This document shows, piece after piece, positions 12,788 to 21,018 of a stretch of 36,554 bases of DNA. Both the position numbers and the translations under genes were made by a program. Under the pieces are notes generated by a model. The model saw nothing but the letters and a program-made list of their open reading frames with translations. It had not been told where the DNA came from and searched no databases. Position 1 is the first letter of the stretch. Every line of letters begins with the position of its first letter. The stretch comes from Colletotrichum lupini. Taxonomy: Eukaryota; Ascomycota; Sordariomycetes; Glomerellales; Glomerellaceae. The stretch covers positions 1 through 36,554 of the forward strand of contig NC_029213.1 of assembly GCF_023278565.1 (NCBI RefSeq), read 5' to 3'.

Positions 12788-14101
12788 TTAGAAATCAAAC
12801 GAGTCAAAGATTGAAGGCATATCCAATCATTCTTCTTGTTCAATTTCAATAACAAAATCTACGGGTGATAGAAAGTTTTCATCTCTCTCTTTACCGTAAA
12901 AAAATAATGATATATCCTTAAAAAGGCTTTTATTAGAAATACCATTATCTGTACCACCTACACTATCCCCGGGACCACTATCTTCAGGACCACTTACACT
13001 AGGACCACCTCCGCTAGAACCTGTACCAGGACCACCTTTCCCGTTGTTATCATCGTCAGAATCGGATTTACGTTGCCGTTTAGGATTTGGATAATCATCC
13101 TCCTCCCCATCAAATTTTCTCTTCCGAGTAGATTGATTACTTTGATCTGATTCGATAACATGAGCTTTATCCTCTGAACCTTCTTTAGGGTCAGAGAATG
13201 CCCCGGTACCAGATTGTTCCCCATCACTAACAGATTCTGCATTAGTTGAACATTGTTCACTCTGGTCAGAATCATAGCCCTGTTCATTAGTACTCTCATC
13301 AGCATGATAATCTGAGCTAGTAGGAGAATCCCCGGAGTCCGACGAACCATAATCCGAGCTATCATTAGCCGGATCAGAAGAACCATTATCCGCCTCTTGC
13401 GAACCATTATCTTCGAAAGAATCACTAATTTGTTCTTCTTCAGAACCACTATCTTGAGAAGAATCGCTAACTTCTTCTTCTCCCATACCTGAATCATTAG
13501 AATCACTATTTTGATCATCATTACTTTCAGGATAGTAAAAACCTAAATCCACTTCACCTTCAGGCCCACTTTCAGCCTCCAAACCTGAATTAGCATCCTC
13601 TGCTGCTTGTTCTTCAACAGCGTTAGCTAACTCGGCCCCATTCTCTATACTCTCTTCGTAACTATCTTCTTGACCTCTCATAACTAGAGCGCCTCCTAAA
13701 TACTGACCCGTACCTGTATATGCTGTAGTAACCTGATTACGCACTTCTCTTTCTATAGCGGCAGGGTCAACTCCTGGTAATTGTGACGAAACTAAAGCAG
13801 TAATCCTTTCAATATCTTGTTCGACTAAATTAGCAGCTATTCGTCTCCCTTCTGCACTCTGTGCAGTTAACGCGGCACTGAAACGAATTTCAGCGCTAGC
13901 CGGTGTTCTAGTCGCTTCCATGAAAGTACGCGCAGCTTCATCATGTCTGCTACCCGCTCCAGTATTTTGATTTTGGTCACTAATGAAACTAGATGCAGTT
14001 AAAGGTGCGGGGTATTCCTCTGAATTATTGTAACGAGTAGTAACGTGATTTTTTATAACCTCTTTTTCATTTTCATTTAAATGATTACGATTTTGATTCA
14101 T
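12788..14101 (-). CDS. Unknown acidic Ser/Asp/Gly-rich protein, [10 protein letters not shown] family
   Basis: I do not recognise a described family. 437 residues from ATG 14101 to TAA 12788; the last 13 residues lie beyond a TGA (12827-12829) read as Trp. Residues 1-150 look soluble and helical, rich in Ala, Glu and Gln. Residues about 150-320 are a low-complexity Ser/Asp/Glu stretch. Residues 326-345 hold two basic clusters, RKRK and KRQRK, like a bipartite nuclear signal. Then come [10 protein letters not shown], a Gly/Ser/Pro linker, and SPVDFVIEIE near the end. The core and tail recur in the ORF at 14332-15414. A 60-base sample (13021-13080) is 48% G+C, against 32% for a sample in atp6. 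No membrane segment. Its leader and trnN are a near-copy of the cox3 leader. Foreign origin is an inference. Confidence 0.75.
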
Positions 14102-14246
14102 TTCGTATTTTATTTTGTAATTATCGAATTGCTCGGACTAGATCGGCTAAATTAGGTGTCCATTATCTCCAACGAAGCCCTTAAGGGGAATCGAACCCCT
14201 ATCATAATATTAACAGTATTATGCTCTACCGTTGAGCTATAAAGGC
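14102..14246 (-). repeat. Copy of the cox3 leader plus trnN
   Basis: 145 bases match 33876-34020 with seven differences by eye and no gaps. In both places the block runs from the start codon of the downstream gene through a leader to the far end of trnN. Beyond it, a piece of trnY-like sequence is also seen in this copy (about 14286-14318). Confidence 0.9.
14176..14246 (-). tRNA. trnN: tRNA-Asn(GUU), copy upstream of the 437-residue ORF
   Basis: Acceptor GCCTTTA with TAAGGGC, anticodon arm ATAATA-CTGTTAA-TATTAT with anticodon GTT, and a perfect T-stem AGGGG/CCCCT. The other copy (33950-34020) has an A-C mismatch in the T-stem, so this one looks at least as functional. Confidence 0.9.
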
Positions 14247-14285
14247 TTTAGATTTTTACGAAAATCGCTATAAAATTTACCGCTT

Positions 14286-14318
14286 AACCCTTCTTGTCCA
14301 AGGAACACTAGAGAATCG
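14286..14318 (-). pseudogene. Remnant of tRNA-Tyr
   Basis: AACCCTTCTTGTCCA and AGGAAC match the 5' half of trnY at 34088-34117 with changes and a short deletion. The rest of the tRNA is not recognisable. It lies directly upstream of the trnN copy, as trnY does at the cox3 locus, so it marks the far edge of the duplication. Confidence 0.65.
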
Positions 14319-14331
14319 TAAAATTATTTTT

Positions 14332-15414
14332 TTACATTTCATCTCAAAAATCTATTACCTCAAAAATTGAAGTAGTAGATTCAAGTTCAATAACAAAATC
14401 TATAGGACTACCAATTAGTTGAGTATTCGTACTTAACTGTTCAGTTGACATGGACTTCAAAGAACTAGAACCAGAAGAACTTGAACCTCCACTAGGATCA
14501 GAGGGACCACTACCACCTGAAAACCCACTAGGACCACCTTTACCATTATTGTCATCATCTTGACTACGTTTAGTAGATTCTGGTTGTTTACCTGAGGATT
14601 TAACACTAACCGATGAAGGAGATAATTGTGAGTCTTCGATTTTAGAAGAAGAACCTGATCCACTAGTAGTTAATGAATTTGTAGAACCCGGTGTATTAGA
14701 GCTAGTAGAAGATACTGGTGGAATACTCGAACTAGAAGTTACTGGTGGAACATTAGAACTAGTAGAACCTGCAGCAGGTGCATTCGGTTGATTAACCGAA
14801 CTGGATGAAGCCGCTGAAGATCCCTGAAGGCTAGCTAATAAATTCCGTACATATTCTGTCTTTCCCTCCTCCAGCTCTTGCCCCTTAGGTGTATTTAGTA
14901 ACTGTTTAAAATAATAAATCCCAGTCATAGCATCTGTATGTAATTTGCTATTCGGATCAGGCACATTAGTCACAACGGGAATATTCGCTTGTCTAGTACG
15001 CCGAGTAGAAATAGCATTAGTAGATTCTACATGATCTACTCCCTCATCGTCAGATAAGTTCCGGTTGTCTTCCATGGGTAAATCACGGTTGTCATCCGTT
15101 CTTAGCTGAGAAGTGCTACTAAAGGATTTATTTTGAAAACCATTAAGGTGAAATGGACTAAATAACACATAACTAGGGCAAACAGCAGAAATAAACTTAG
15201 ATTTAGTGTAAGTAGATAATCTTTTCTTTATTGTTATTTTACTGTACCTTTTTCTAATAATAGCCTGGTAACAGTAAATAAGAAAAGAATGTTCCGATAC
15301 GCCGGCTATAACTGGTACAAGAACACTACTTATTGCGACAAAAGTCAAGATAAGAAATTTTCTAAACTTACTGATTCAATTACTATAGGCATAGAAGAAT
15401 GTAATATTCCACAT
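14332..15414 (-). CDS. Unknown Ser/Gly-rich protein, second member of the [10 protein letters not shown] family, overlapping cox2
   Basis: The frame is open across the cox2 3' end (shifted +1). The first ATG is at 15414 (360 residues, 85-base overlap with cox2); the next useful ATG is at 15075 (247 residues, no overlap). The long form begins with a basic then hydrophobic segment ([13 protein letters not shown], then [16 protein letters not shown]), a basic stretch, and [11 protein letters not shown] near residue 97, which resembles the end of a mitochondrial targeting presequence. Next come a soluble part, a Ser/Pro/Thr-rich linker, [10 protein letters not shown], a Gly/Ser run, and [10 protein letters not shown] before a TGA-encoded Trp and TAA. 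The core and tail match the ORF at 12788-14101. Function unknown; the start is uncertain. Confidence 0.65.
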
Positions 15415-16082
15415 ATTTCAGAACATTGTCCGTAGAATACACCAGATCTGTTAATAAATGCAGAAACTTGATTTAATCTACCAGGGTATGCATCACATTT
15501 TATACCTAAAGCAGGAGCAGCATAAGAATGTATAACGTCTCCAGAAGTTATAACAAATCTTATATGTGTTTCTTCAGGTACAATTACTCTGTTATCAACT
15601 TCTAACATTCTTAAAGCACCTTCCTCTAAGTCAGATTCTGGCACGATATATGAATCAAATTCTATAAATTCGTCACTAGAATCTAAGAAGTCTGGATATT
15701 GGTAACTTCAGTATCATTGATGACCTTCTACTGAAATAGTCATTGAAGGGTCATTAACTTCATCCATTAAATATAATAATTTAAATGAAGGGAATGCAAT
15801 TAATATTAATATTATAGCAGGTGTTATAGTTCATATTAATTCTATTAAAGTACCGTGATTTAAATATTTATGAGCAATAGGTGATTTAGTTTCTACAAAG
15901 TATCTTACTATAGAAAATAATACTCATCCTACAGCAAATAATATTAATACTAAATAGTACATAATATTATCATGTAATTCTACTAACCCTTCCATTTGAG
16001 GAGTAGCACTGTCTTGGAAATAAATCCCTCACGCGTGTGGGGCATCTAAGTTATAAACTAAGCTTTTTATAACTAAATTCAT
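15330..16082 (-). CDS. cox2: Cytochrome c oxidase subunit 2
   Basis: CuA-bearing subunit of complex IV, 250 residues, which receives electrons from cytochrome c. It starts [18 protein letters not shown], with the mature region [20 protein letters not shown] following. The CuA site [13 protein letters not shown] is intact near residue 220. A TGA at 15345-15347 is Trp, so the protein ends ENFLSWLLSQ at TAA 15330. Its 3' end overlaps the open frame of the unknown ORF at 14332-15414. Confidence 0.98.
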
Positions 16083-16163
16083 ATATATATATGAAGTTTA
16101 CGTACTTTACCATATTTTTCATATTTATATACGCTACCCACTTTAAAAAAGTAGAAGTAGTTA

Positions 16164-16191
16164 TACGTATTACCGCGACTGCTGGCACGTA
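16164..16191 (-). repeat. Extra copy of the small-rRNA 530-loop helix
   Basis: These 28 bases are identical to 35307-35334 in rns, the universally conserved helix 18 (530 loop) that guards the ribosomal A site. The copy lies in the spacer between atp9 and cox2, and the match stops abruptly on both sides. It does not belong to any gene here. Confidence 0.9.
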
Positions 16192-16278
16192 TAGTAGTAA
16201 AGACTACGGACTACAAATAGAATATACCCTATTATATGAAATGGAACTAGTCGAATGGGGAATCCCTGTTAAATTAGA

Positions 16279-16506
<228 letters not shown>

Positions 16507-16721
16507 TTATATATATATATAATAGTTCCTTGTAGTGCCGTTATATAAGGCAGAAGACTGTATTACTAATCGTTTTGTAATTTTGAAGATTTAGGCTTAA
16601 ACCACGAATTTGTAGAACGAAAGTAAAGGAATTTACTTTTAGTTTAAAGATAAGAACGGAAGGGGTTCTTTTATCTTTGTAGGTTACGCATATTTATTAT
16701 AAGTTTTATAACAAATATGCT

Positions 16722-16794
16722 TAGGATTTATTGGATTCGAACCAATATCATAATGATTAAAAGTCATATGTATTCACCATTATACTAAAATCCC
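16722..16794 (-). tRNA. trnK: tRNA-Lys(UUU), copy between nad3 and atp9
   Basis: Same fold and anticodon as 10071-10143, with a single base difference in the D-arm region. The matching block extends about 35 bases past the 3' end and 12 bases past the 5' end. Confidence 0.88.
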
Positions 16795-16906
16795 TTTTAT
16801 TTTTTTATTTAACTAAGAATTATCCCTTGCTAAGGTATCGGCCTTGTTCGGCCAGTCAGCTAGCGAGAATTTCCTTATGTTATCGGGCGACTACGTACAT
16901 CTTAAG

Positions 16907-17317
16907 TTAATTTTGAGAATAAGTGTTTACAAAAGAATTCGATTTATATGAATCAACAACAGATTGTCTACTATCTATTTTTAATGCATTTTTACCTAAT
17001 TCAAATACAAATCCCACAGTAATAATACCAGTAAATATAAGCATAATTATTAATCCGTATATACCATTATCGTATTCACTAACACCAAATGGATATATAA
17101 CTAAAATCTCTAAGTCTAACAGTAAATAAACCAAAGCAAAAATAAAAAATTTTATACCAAATTGAGTTCTATTTTGACCTAGGAAACTATGAAACCCACA
17201 TTCAAATATACTATATTTTTCTTGATAAGGGTTATGTGGTGCTAAAACAAAATTAAGAACTAAAAAAAGGAAAGTTAATATAAGTACAAATACAAAAAAA
17301 AATGTCATACTACTCAT
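16907..17317 (-). CDS. nad3: NADH dehydrogenase subunit 3
   Basis: Complex I membrane subunit, 136 residues. It contains the conserved loop YSIFECGFHSF with the redox-switch Cys near residue 40 and the segment LLLDLEILVIYPF. The ATG shares one base with the nad2 stop, as in other Sordariomycetes, so the two are co-transcribed. Its C-terminus (KIDSRQSVVDSYKSNSF) is soluble. Confidence 0.98.
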   Translation of the reverse strand: MSSMTFFFVFVLILTFLFLVLNFVLAPHNPYQEKYSIFECGFHSFLGQNRTQFGIKFFIFALVYLLLDLEILVIYPFGVSEYDNGIYGLIIMLIFTGIITVGFVFELGKNALKIDSRQSVVDSYKSNSFVNTYSQN

Positions 17318-19002
17318 TAATAATTAAATAAAATTTGTACCAATATGGTACCCATGCTTAATCATTCATTATTTATAAATATAAATAATAATATTACTAA
17401 AGTAATAACAGAAATAATAAAAGCCATAGGACTAGCTATAACTATATTATTATGTTTAAATTCTAAAGATTTAATAAAATTATTATATTTATCGTAAATA
17501 TTACCGTGTAAAGTTAAATTTTCTAATAGAGGATTAACTTTATATTGTGGTGTATAAAAAAAAATTTCTTTAACAATAGTTAAATAATATACTCCACCTA
17601 CAACACTAGTTAAAATAGCAATTAAAGTTATAAATATATATCCTTTATCTAAAGCTGCACTTAAAACCATTTGTTTTCCAAAAAATCCTACCATAGGTGG
17701 TATACCCATAAAAGAAAATATTGTAATAGCAAAACTTAAGGCTAATAAAGGGTTAATATAAAAATATCCTCTTAATTGATTAACTAATTGTACAGGAGAA
17801 TTATTTTTATCTAAAAGTTCTTCATGTTCTTTATTATTAGTTACATAACGATAGAAAGAAAATCCTATAGCTATTAATATAATAAAGGCATTTAAATTAC
17901 TTATAGTATATTGTGTTAAATAAAATATAAAAGCTTGAGTAGATTCTATACTTGATATACCTAAAGCTAATAACATATAACCAACGTGGGATATAGTACT
18001 ATAAGCAAATAATCTTTTGATTCTAAATTGAGTTAAACCTACAACTGTTCCTATAATTAATGAGAATAGTGAACTTATAATTAAACCAAAAGTTCAATTT
18101 ACATCTTGTCCTCCTCCAGAAGAATAAAAGTTATTACTTGTGTAATAAACTAATTCTAGTAAGAATATTAATATAGATATTTTAGCTACTAAAGCTACAA
18201 ATGTTGTAACTATAGTAGGAATAGCGTCATAAACATCCGGAGATCAGAAATGGAAAGGAGCTGCACTAATTTTAAATAGGAACCCTATACTAAAAACTAA
18301 TAAAGCAAAATTTATATAATAAGGTTGATATCAGTAAGTCATATCACTAAAGTCACTTATACTGTTAATCACGTATAAACCGTCTAAATTTGTAGTACCG
18401 GAATTTGCGTATAATAAAGCTGTCCCTAATAATATAAAACATGAACTTAATCCACCTAATAAGAAATAGATTAGACCTCCAGTAGTAGATAATTCAGAAT
18501 TTCTATATATTGTACTTAATATATATAAACCATAACTTTGTAATTCTATTGAAAGGAATATAGATACTAAGTCATTTGTTGATATTAAGAAAACTGCACC
18601 TGCAATAATAAATAATAATATTAAAGGGTATTCTATTATTTTTAAGTGTTCTCCCATTTTGTTAATAATTTTTGTTCTATAATAAATAAATTTATTAAAT
18701 AATAATTGATTTAAAGAAGAGTATTCTGGAACTCAAACTTTTCTAGGATGAAAACTTGTTAACTGTATAATTAATATACTAACAAAATATATAAATATAT
18801 GGAAAATTTGAGTAATATTAGTTATATGAAGTAAACCTCCATGTAACCCTATACCATTACTTACTAAAGATAAGCTCATTGTATCTTGTAAAATACAATA
18901 AACTAAAGCTAAAATTGCGACTCTGTTAAAAAGTATTGAAATATCTCGTCTAATTGTGACGGCATTAGAAAGCAAAAGAAATAGTATTGAAGTTATTATC
19001 AT
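17317..19002 (-). CDS. nad2: NADH dehydrogenase subunit 2
   Basis: Antiporter-like complex I subunit, 561 residues. It starts [20 protein letters not shown] and includes [17 protein letters not shown] near residue 155 and [16 protein letters not shown] near residue 435. The apparent stop at 17362 is TGA (Trp); the true end is [15 protein letters not shown] before a TAA whose last A is the first base of nad3. No intron. Confidence 0.97.
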
Positions 19003-19053
19003 GTAAAATTTTTATAATCAGAAGAGAAAATCGAATTCTCATTTTTAATTAAG

Positions 19054-19073
19054 ACGAAGTCGCACGACTTCGT
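19054..19073. repeat. GC-rich hairpin, ACGAAGTC type
   Basis: Arms ACGAAGTCG and CGACTTCGT around two bases. Same arms as 5127-5144. It sits inside the interrupted tRNA-like gene. Confidence 0.75.
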
Positions 19074-19095
19074 ACTTCGTAGGTATACTTCTGAT

Positions 19096-19117
19096 CCCGG
19101 CAGCGTAGCCTGCCGGG
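19096..19117. repeat. GC-rich hairpin, CCCGGCAG type
   Basis: Perfect eight-base arms CCCGGCAG and CTGCCGGG around six bases, inside the interrupted tRNA-like gene. It is next to the first hairpin, giving a double-hairpin layout. A 15-base word after it (19120-19134) recurs inverted at 19397-19411. Confidence 0.8.
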
Positions 19118-19326
19118 AATTAAGCAGAGTAACCCTAATTAACGTTTTAACCTGTTAAACTATCCTGATAAAGTTGAGAATTTTTTTTAATTCCTAAGTA
19201 GGATCTTATTCGGCTGCTCGCCGATGGCTCCAGCCTGCTGCCGGCCTGCTCGCTACTATAGTAGAAAAGAAATAAAATAGTATACAGTAACCTCCTGACT
19301 TATGGCTAGCCTTCATTCGATCTTTA

Positions 19327-19401
19327 TAACCAGGAGGGAAAATCGAATTCCCATTTTTAATGCATGAAATTAAAGTTTTAACCAATTAAACTATCCGGGT
19401 T
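19327..19401 (-). tRNA. trnM: tRNA-Met(CAU)
   Basis: Acceptor AACCCGG with CCTGGTT (one mismatch), D-stem GTTT/AAAC, anticodon stem TTTAA/TTAAA with CAT in the loop, T-arm GGGAA-TTCGATT-TTCCC. It follows trnH, the usual place for the trnM nearest nad2. Confidence 0.88.
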
Positions 19402-19427
19402 ACTCTGCTTATCACCTCTTAGGGTGT

Positions 19428-19502
19428 GGGTGAATACCCTGGTTCGAACAGGGAACATACTGTACCACAAACAGTCGATCTACCAATTGAGCTATATCCA
19501 CC
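19428..19502 (-). tRNA. trnH: tRNA-His(GUG)
   Basis: Acceptor GGTGGAT with ATTCACC, anticodon arm ACTGT-TTGTGGT-ACAGT with anticodon GTG, T-loop TTCGAAC. Part of the tRNA block downstream of rnl. Confidence 0.95.
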
Positions 19503-19575
19503 TTATGTTGGAGTGATTCGAACACTCAATTGTAAATACCAAAAATTTATGACTTACCCATTAGTCTACAACATA
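19503..19575 (-). tRNA. trnQ: tRNA-Gln(UUG)
   Basis: Perfect acceptor TATGTTG with CAACATA, D-stem GACT/AGTC, anticodon arm TAAAT-TTTTGGT-ATTTA with anticodon TTG. It abuts trnH. Confidence 0.95.
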
Positions 19576-19581
19576 ACCTGA

Positions 19582-19668
19582 TAAGGTGAATCCGACTTGA
19601 ACGGATACAGATACAAATATATCAAACAGGCCTAAACTGTTCATGTCTACCAATTCCATCATCACCCT
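19582..19668 (-). tRNA. trnL: tRNA-Leu(UAG)
   Basis: Class II tRNA with a long variable arm. Acceptor AGGGTGA with TCACCTT, anticodon arm AACAG-TTTAGGC-CTGTT with anticodon TAG, T-loop TTCAAGT. Reads CUN. Confidence 0.93.
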
Positions 19669-19673
19669 TTTTA

Positions 19674-19746
19674 TGCTCGAGATAAGACTTGAACTTATAA
19701 CCAAAATAGCTTCAATATTTTGCTCTACCAATTGAGCTTCACGAGC
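19674..19746 (-). tRNA. trnF: tRNA-Phe(GAA)
   Basis: Acceptor GCTCGTG with CTCGAGC (one mismatch), D-stem GCTC/GAGC, anticodon arm AAATA-TTGAAGC-TATTT with anticodon GAA. Confidence 0.93.
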
Positions 19747-19760
19747 TTAAGTCTAAAAAG

Positions 19761-19832
19761 TGGAGACATCAGGAATCGAACCTGAAATGTTGATATGCAA
19801 AATCAAAGTCTTACCAATTAAACTATATCCCC
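19761..19832 (-). tRNA. trnA: tRNA-Ala(UGC)
   Basis: Acceptor GGGGATA with TGTCTCC, anticodon arm TTGAT-TTTGCAT-ATCAA with anticodon TGC, T-loop TTCGATT. Confidence 0.94.
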
Positions 19833-19837
19833 TTTAT

Positions 19838-19920
19838 TATCCGAAAAACGACTTGAACGTTTACGAAATTTCATCAGTATTGTTTAAGAATACCCTGTCT
19901 ACCTATTCCAGCACTCGGAT
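19838..19920 (-). tRNA. trnL: tRNA-Leu(UAA)
   Basis: Class II tRNA. Acceptor ATCCGAG with TTCGGAT, anticodon arm GTATT-CTTAAAC-AATAC with anticodon TAA, T-arm AACG-TTCAAGT-CGTT. A shrunken relative of its acceptor and T arm occurs at 30288-30345. Confidence 0.94.
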
Positions 19921-19955
19921 TTAAAGCTTACTACAAAGCCGTATTAGCAGCAAAT

Positions 19956-20026
19956 AAGGCTAAAGTGAGTTGAACACTTATAATTACTGTCATGAGCAGT
20001 ACACTTTACCAATTAAGCTATAGCCT
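19956..20026 (-). tRNA. trnM: tRNA-Met(CAU)
   Basis: Acceptor AGGCTAT with TTAGCCT (one mismatch), D-stem GCTT/AAGT, anticodon arm TACTG-CTCATGA-CAGTA with anticodon CAT. Confidence 0.92.
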
Positions 20027-20032
20027 CTATTA

Positions 20033-20101
20033 TGCGGGCAAAGGATTCGCACCAATATAATTTGATCATGAGTCAAATATGTTACTATTACATCAACCCG
20101 C
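20033..20101 (-). tRNA. trnM: tRNA-Met(CAU)
   Basis: Acceptor GCGGGTT with TGCCCGC, anticodon arm TTTGA-CTCATGA-TCAAA with anticodon CAT. T-loop is TGCGAAT and the T-stem is poorly paired. Which of the three intact trnM genes is the initiator cannot be settled by eye. Confidence 0.88.
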
Positions 20102-20105
20102 TGAC

Positions 20106-20178
20106 TAGACTAGGCGGGGTTTGAACCCGCGTATGTAGCATTGAAAGAGCTATGTCTTTACCACTTGACTACTAATCC
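20106..20178 (-). tRNA. trnE: tRNA-Glu(UUC)
   Basis: Acceptor GGATTAG with CTAGTCT, anticodon loop CTTTCAA with anticodon TTC, T-arm GCGGG-TTCAAAC-CCCGC. Confidence 0.93.
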
Positions 20179-20187
20179 TATTCTTTA

Positions 20188-20258
20188 AGCCCAGTGCAAG
20201 TATCGCGCTTGCGTCTATTGATTACAAAACAATTGCATTACTTTTATGCTAACCAGGC
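20188..20258 (-). tRNA. trnT: tRNA-Thr(UGU) with an atypical T-loop
   Basis: Acceptor GCCTGGT with ACTGGGC, D-arm GCAT-AAAAGTA-ATGC, anticodon arm ATTGT-TTTGTAA-TCAAT with anticodon TGT. The T-stem GCAAG/CTTGC is perfect but the loop is CGCGATA instead of the TTCRANN form. It is the only trnT candidate and lies in the standard place next to rnl. Confidence 0.85.
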
Positions 20259-20310
20259 TGGCTTTCATTTATATGATAGGCTTTATTAGCCCCTTTTGTT
20301 ATAGTACCTC

Positions 20311-20354
20311 ACGTATTATCGCGACGGCTGGCACGTGATTCATTGGTCAACACT
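20311..20354 (-). repeat. Diverged copy of the small-rRNA 530-loop region
   Basis: About 44 bases resemble 35308-35347 in rns: the helix-18 stretch with two changes, then a four-base insertion, then the next 15 bases with one change. One of the changes turns the equivalent of G530 into A, so it could not replace the real loop. It lies between trnT and the rnl 3' end. Confidence 0.75.
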
Positions 20355-20464
20355 AAGAGCGCAAGCTCGTCGCTGGTAGTGAATTGTGCCACCTCGACAA
20401 AAATCGCCGTACGGAGCCGGCTACTTTGTAGTACTAAGGTAAAAAAAATGTAAGATATATTAAT

Positions 20465-21018
20465 AAATAGTTACTTTAAAATTAGTACTTTGTATCTTAA
20501 GATCTCTAGATCATTACAAACAAAGCCTATTGCAATAATATTAATATTATGCCGTAATAGTATATTACGTGAATTAGAAATATCTTAAGGTAAGCTTCGT
20601 GCCTATATGCTTTCAGCACTTATCTTTAACTAACTTAGCTTTCCTGCCGTGCCTATAATATATATTTACTTTAGTGTAAGTAACATCCCTTATAAAAATC
20701 ATAAATTTTTAGAATAAATTAATATTGGGCTTATAAACAACAGGTAAACCAGAGGTTAACAATTAATATAACCTAACCTTTTGGGTTAAGTTTTTCCTGT
20801 TCCTTTCGTACAAAGGTTAATCCTTATTTTATTCAAATTCCCTCTAGAAGATAGAAACCATACTGTCTCACGACGTATTTAACCCAGCTCATGTAACTTT
20901 TTAATCGACGAACAGTCGTACCCTACATAGTTTCTGCATCCATGAGGATAAGTTAAGCCGACATCGAGGTGCCAAACCGCGCACTCATTTTGTACACTCT
21001 TGCGCAAATTAGCCTGTT
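20465..21018 (-). rRNA. rnl: Large subunit rRNA, 3' exon
   Basis: Second exon of rnl, from base 2450 (E. coli numbering) to the 3' end. It begins AACAGGCT directly after the intron, then has GGTTTGGCACCTCGATGTCG (peptidyl-transferase centre) and the sarcin-ricin loop AGTACGAAAGGAAC near 20800-20813. The 3' end is an estimate from the usual length after the sarcin-ricin loop. Confidence 0.9.

Larger units (their letters stand above)
19016..19169 (-). pseudogene. tRNA-Met-like gene with its anticodon loop split by GC-rich hairpins
   Basis: Outer parts match the trnM at 19327-19401: acceptor ATCAGGA with TTCTGAT, D-arm GTTT/AAAC, and T-arm GAGAA-TTCGATT-TTCTC. The anticodon stem GTTAA/TTAAT is closed, but the loop is replaced by roughly 85 bases containing two strong hairpins (19054-19073 and 19096-19117), so no CAT anticodon remains. 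It lies directly upstream of nad2. It is more likely a disrupted copy than an intron-bearing tRNA, but it may still be cut as a processing signal for nad2. Confidence 0.65.

Noticed and set aside
12994..13521. Alternative-frame ORF of 175 codons inside the 437-residue ORF
   Set aside because: Its Ile/Leu/Met/Val-rich, repetitive composition is the frame-shifted reading of Ser/Asp/Glu codons. The same applies to 14457-14663.
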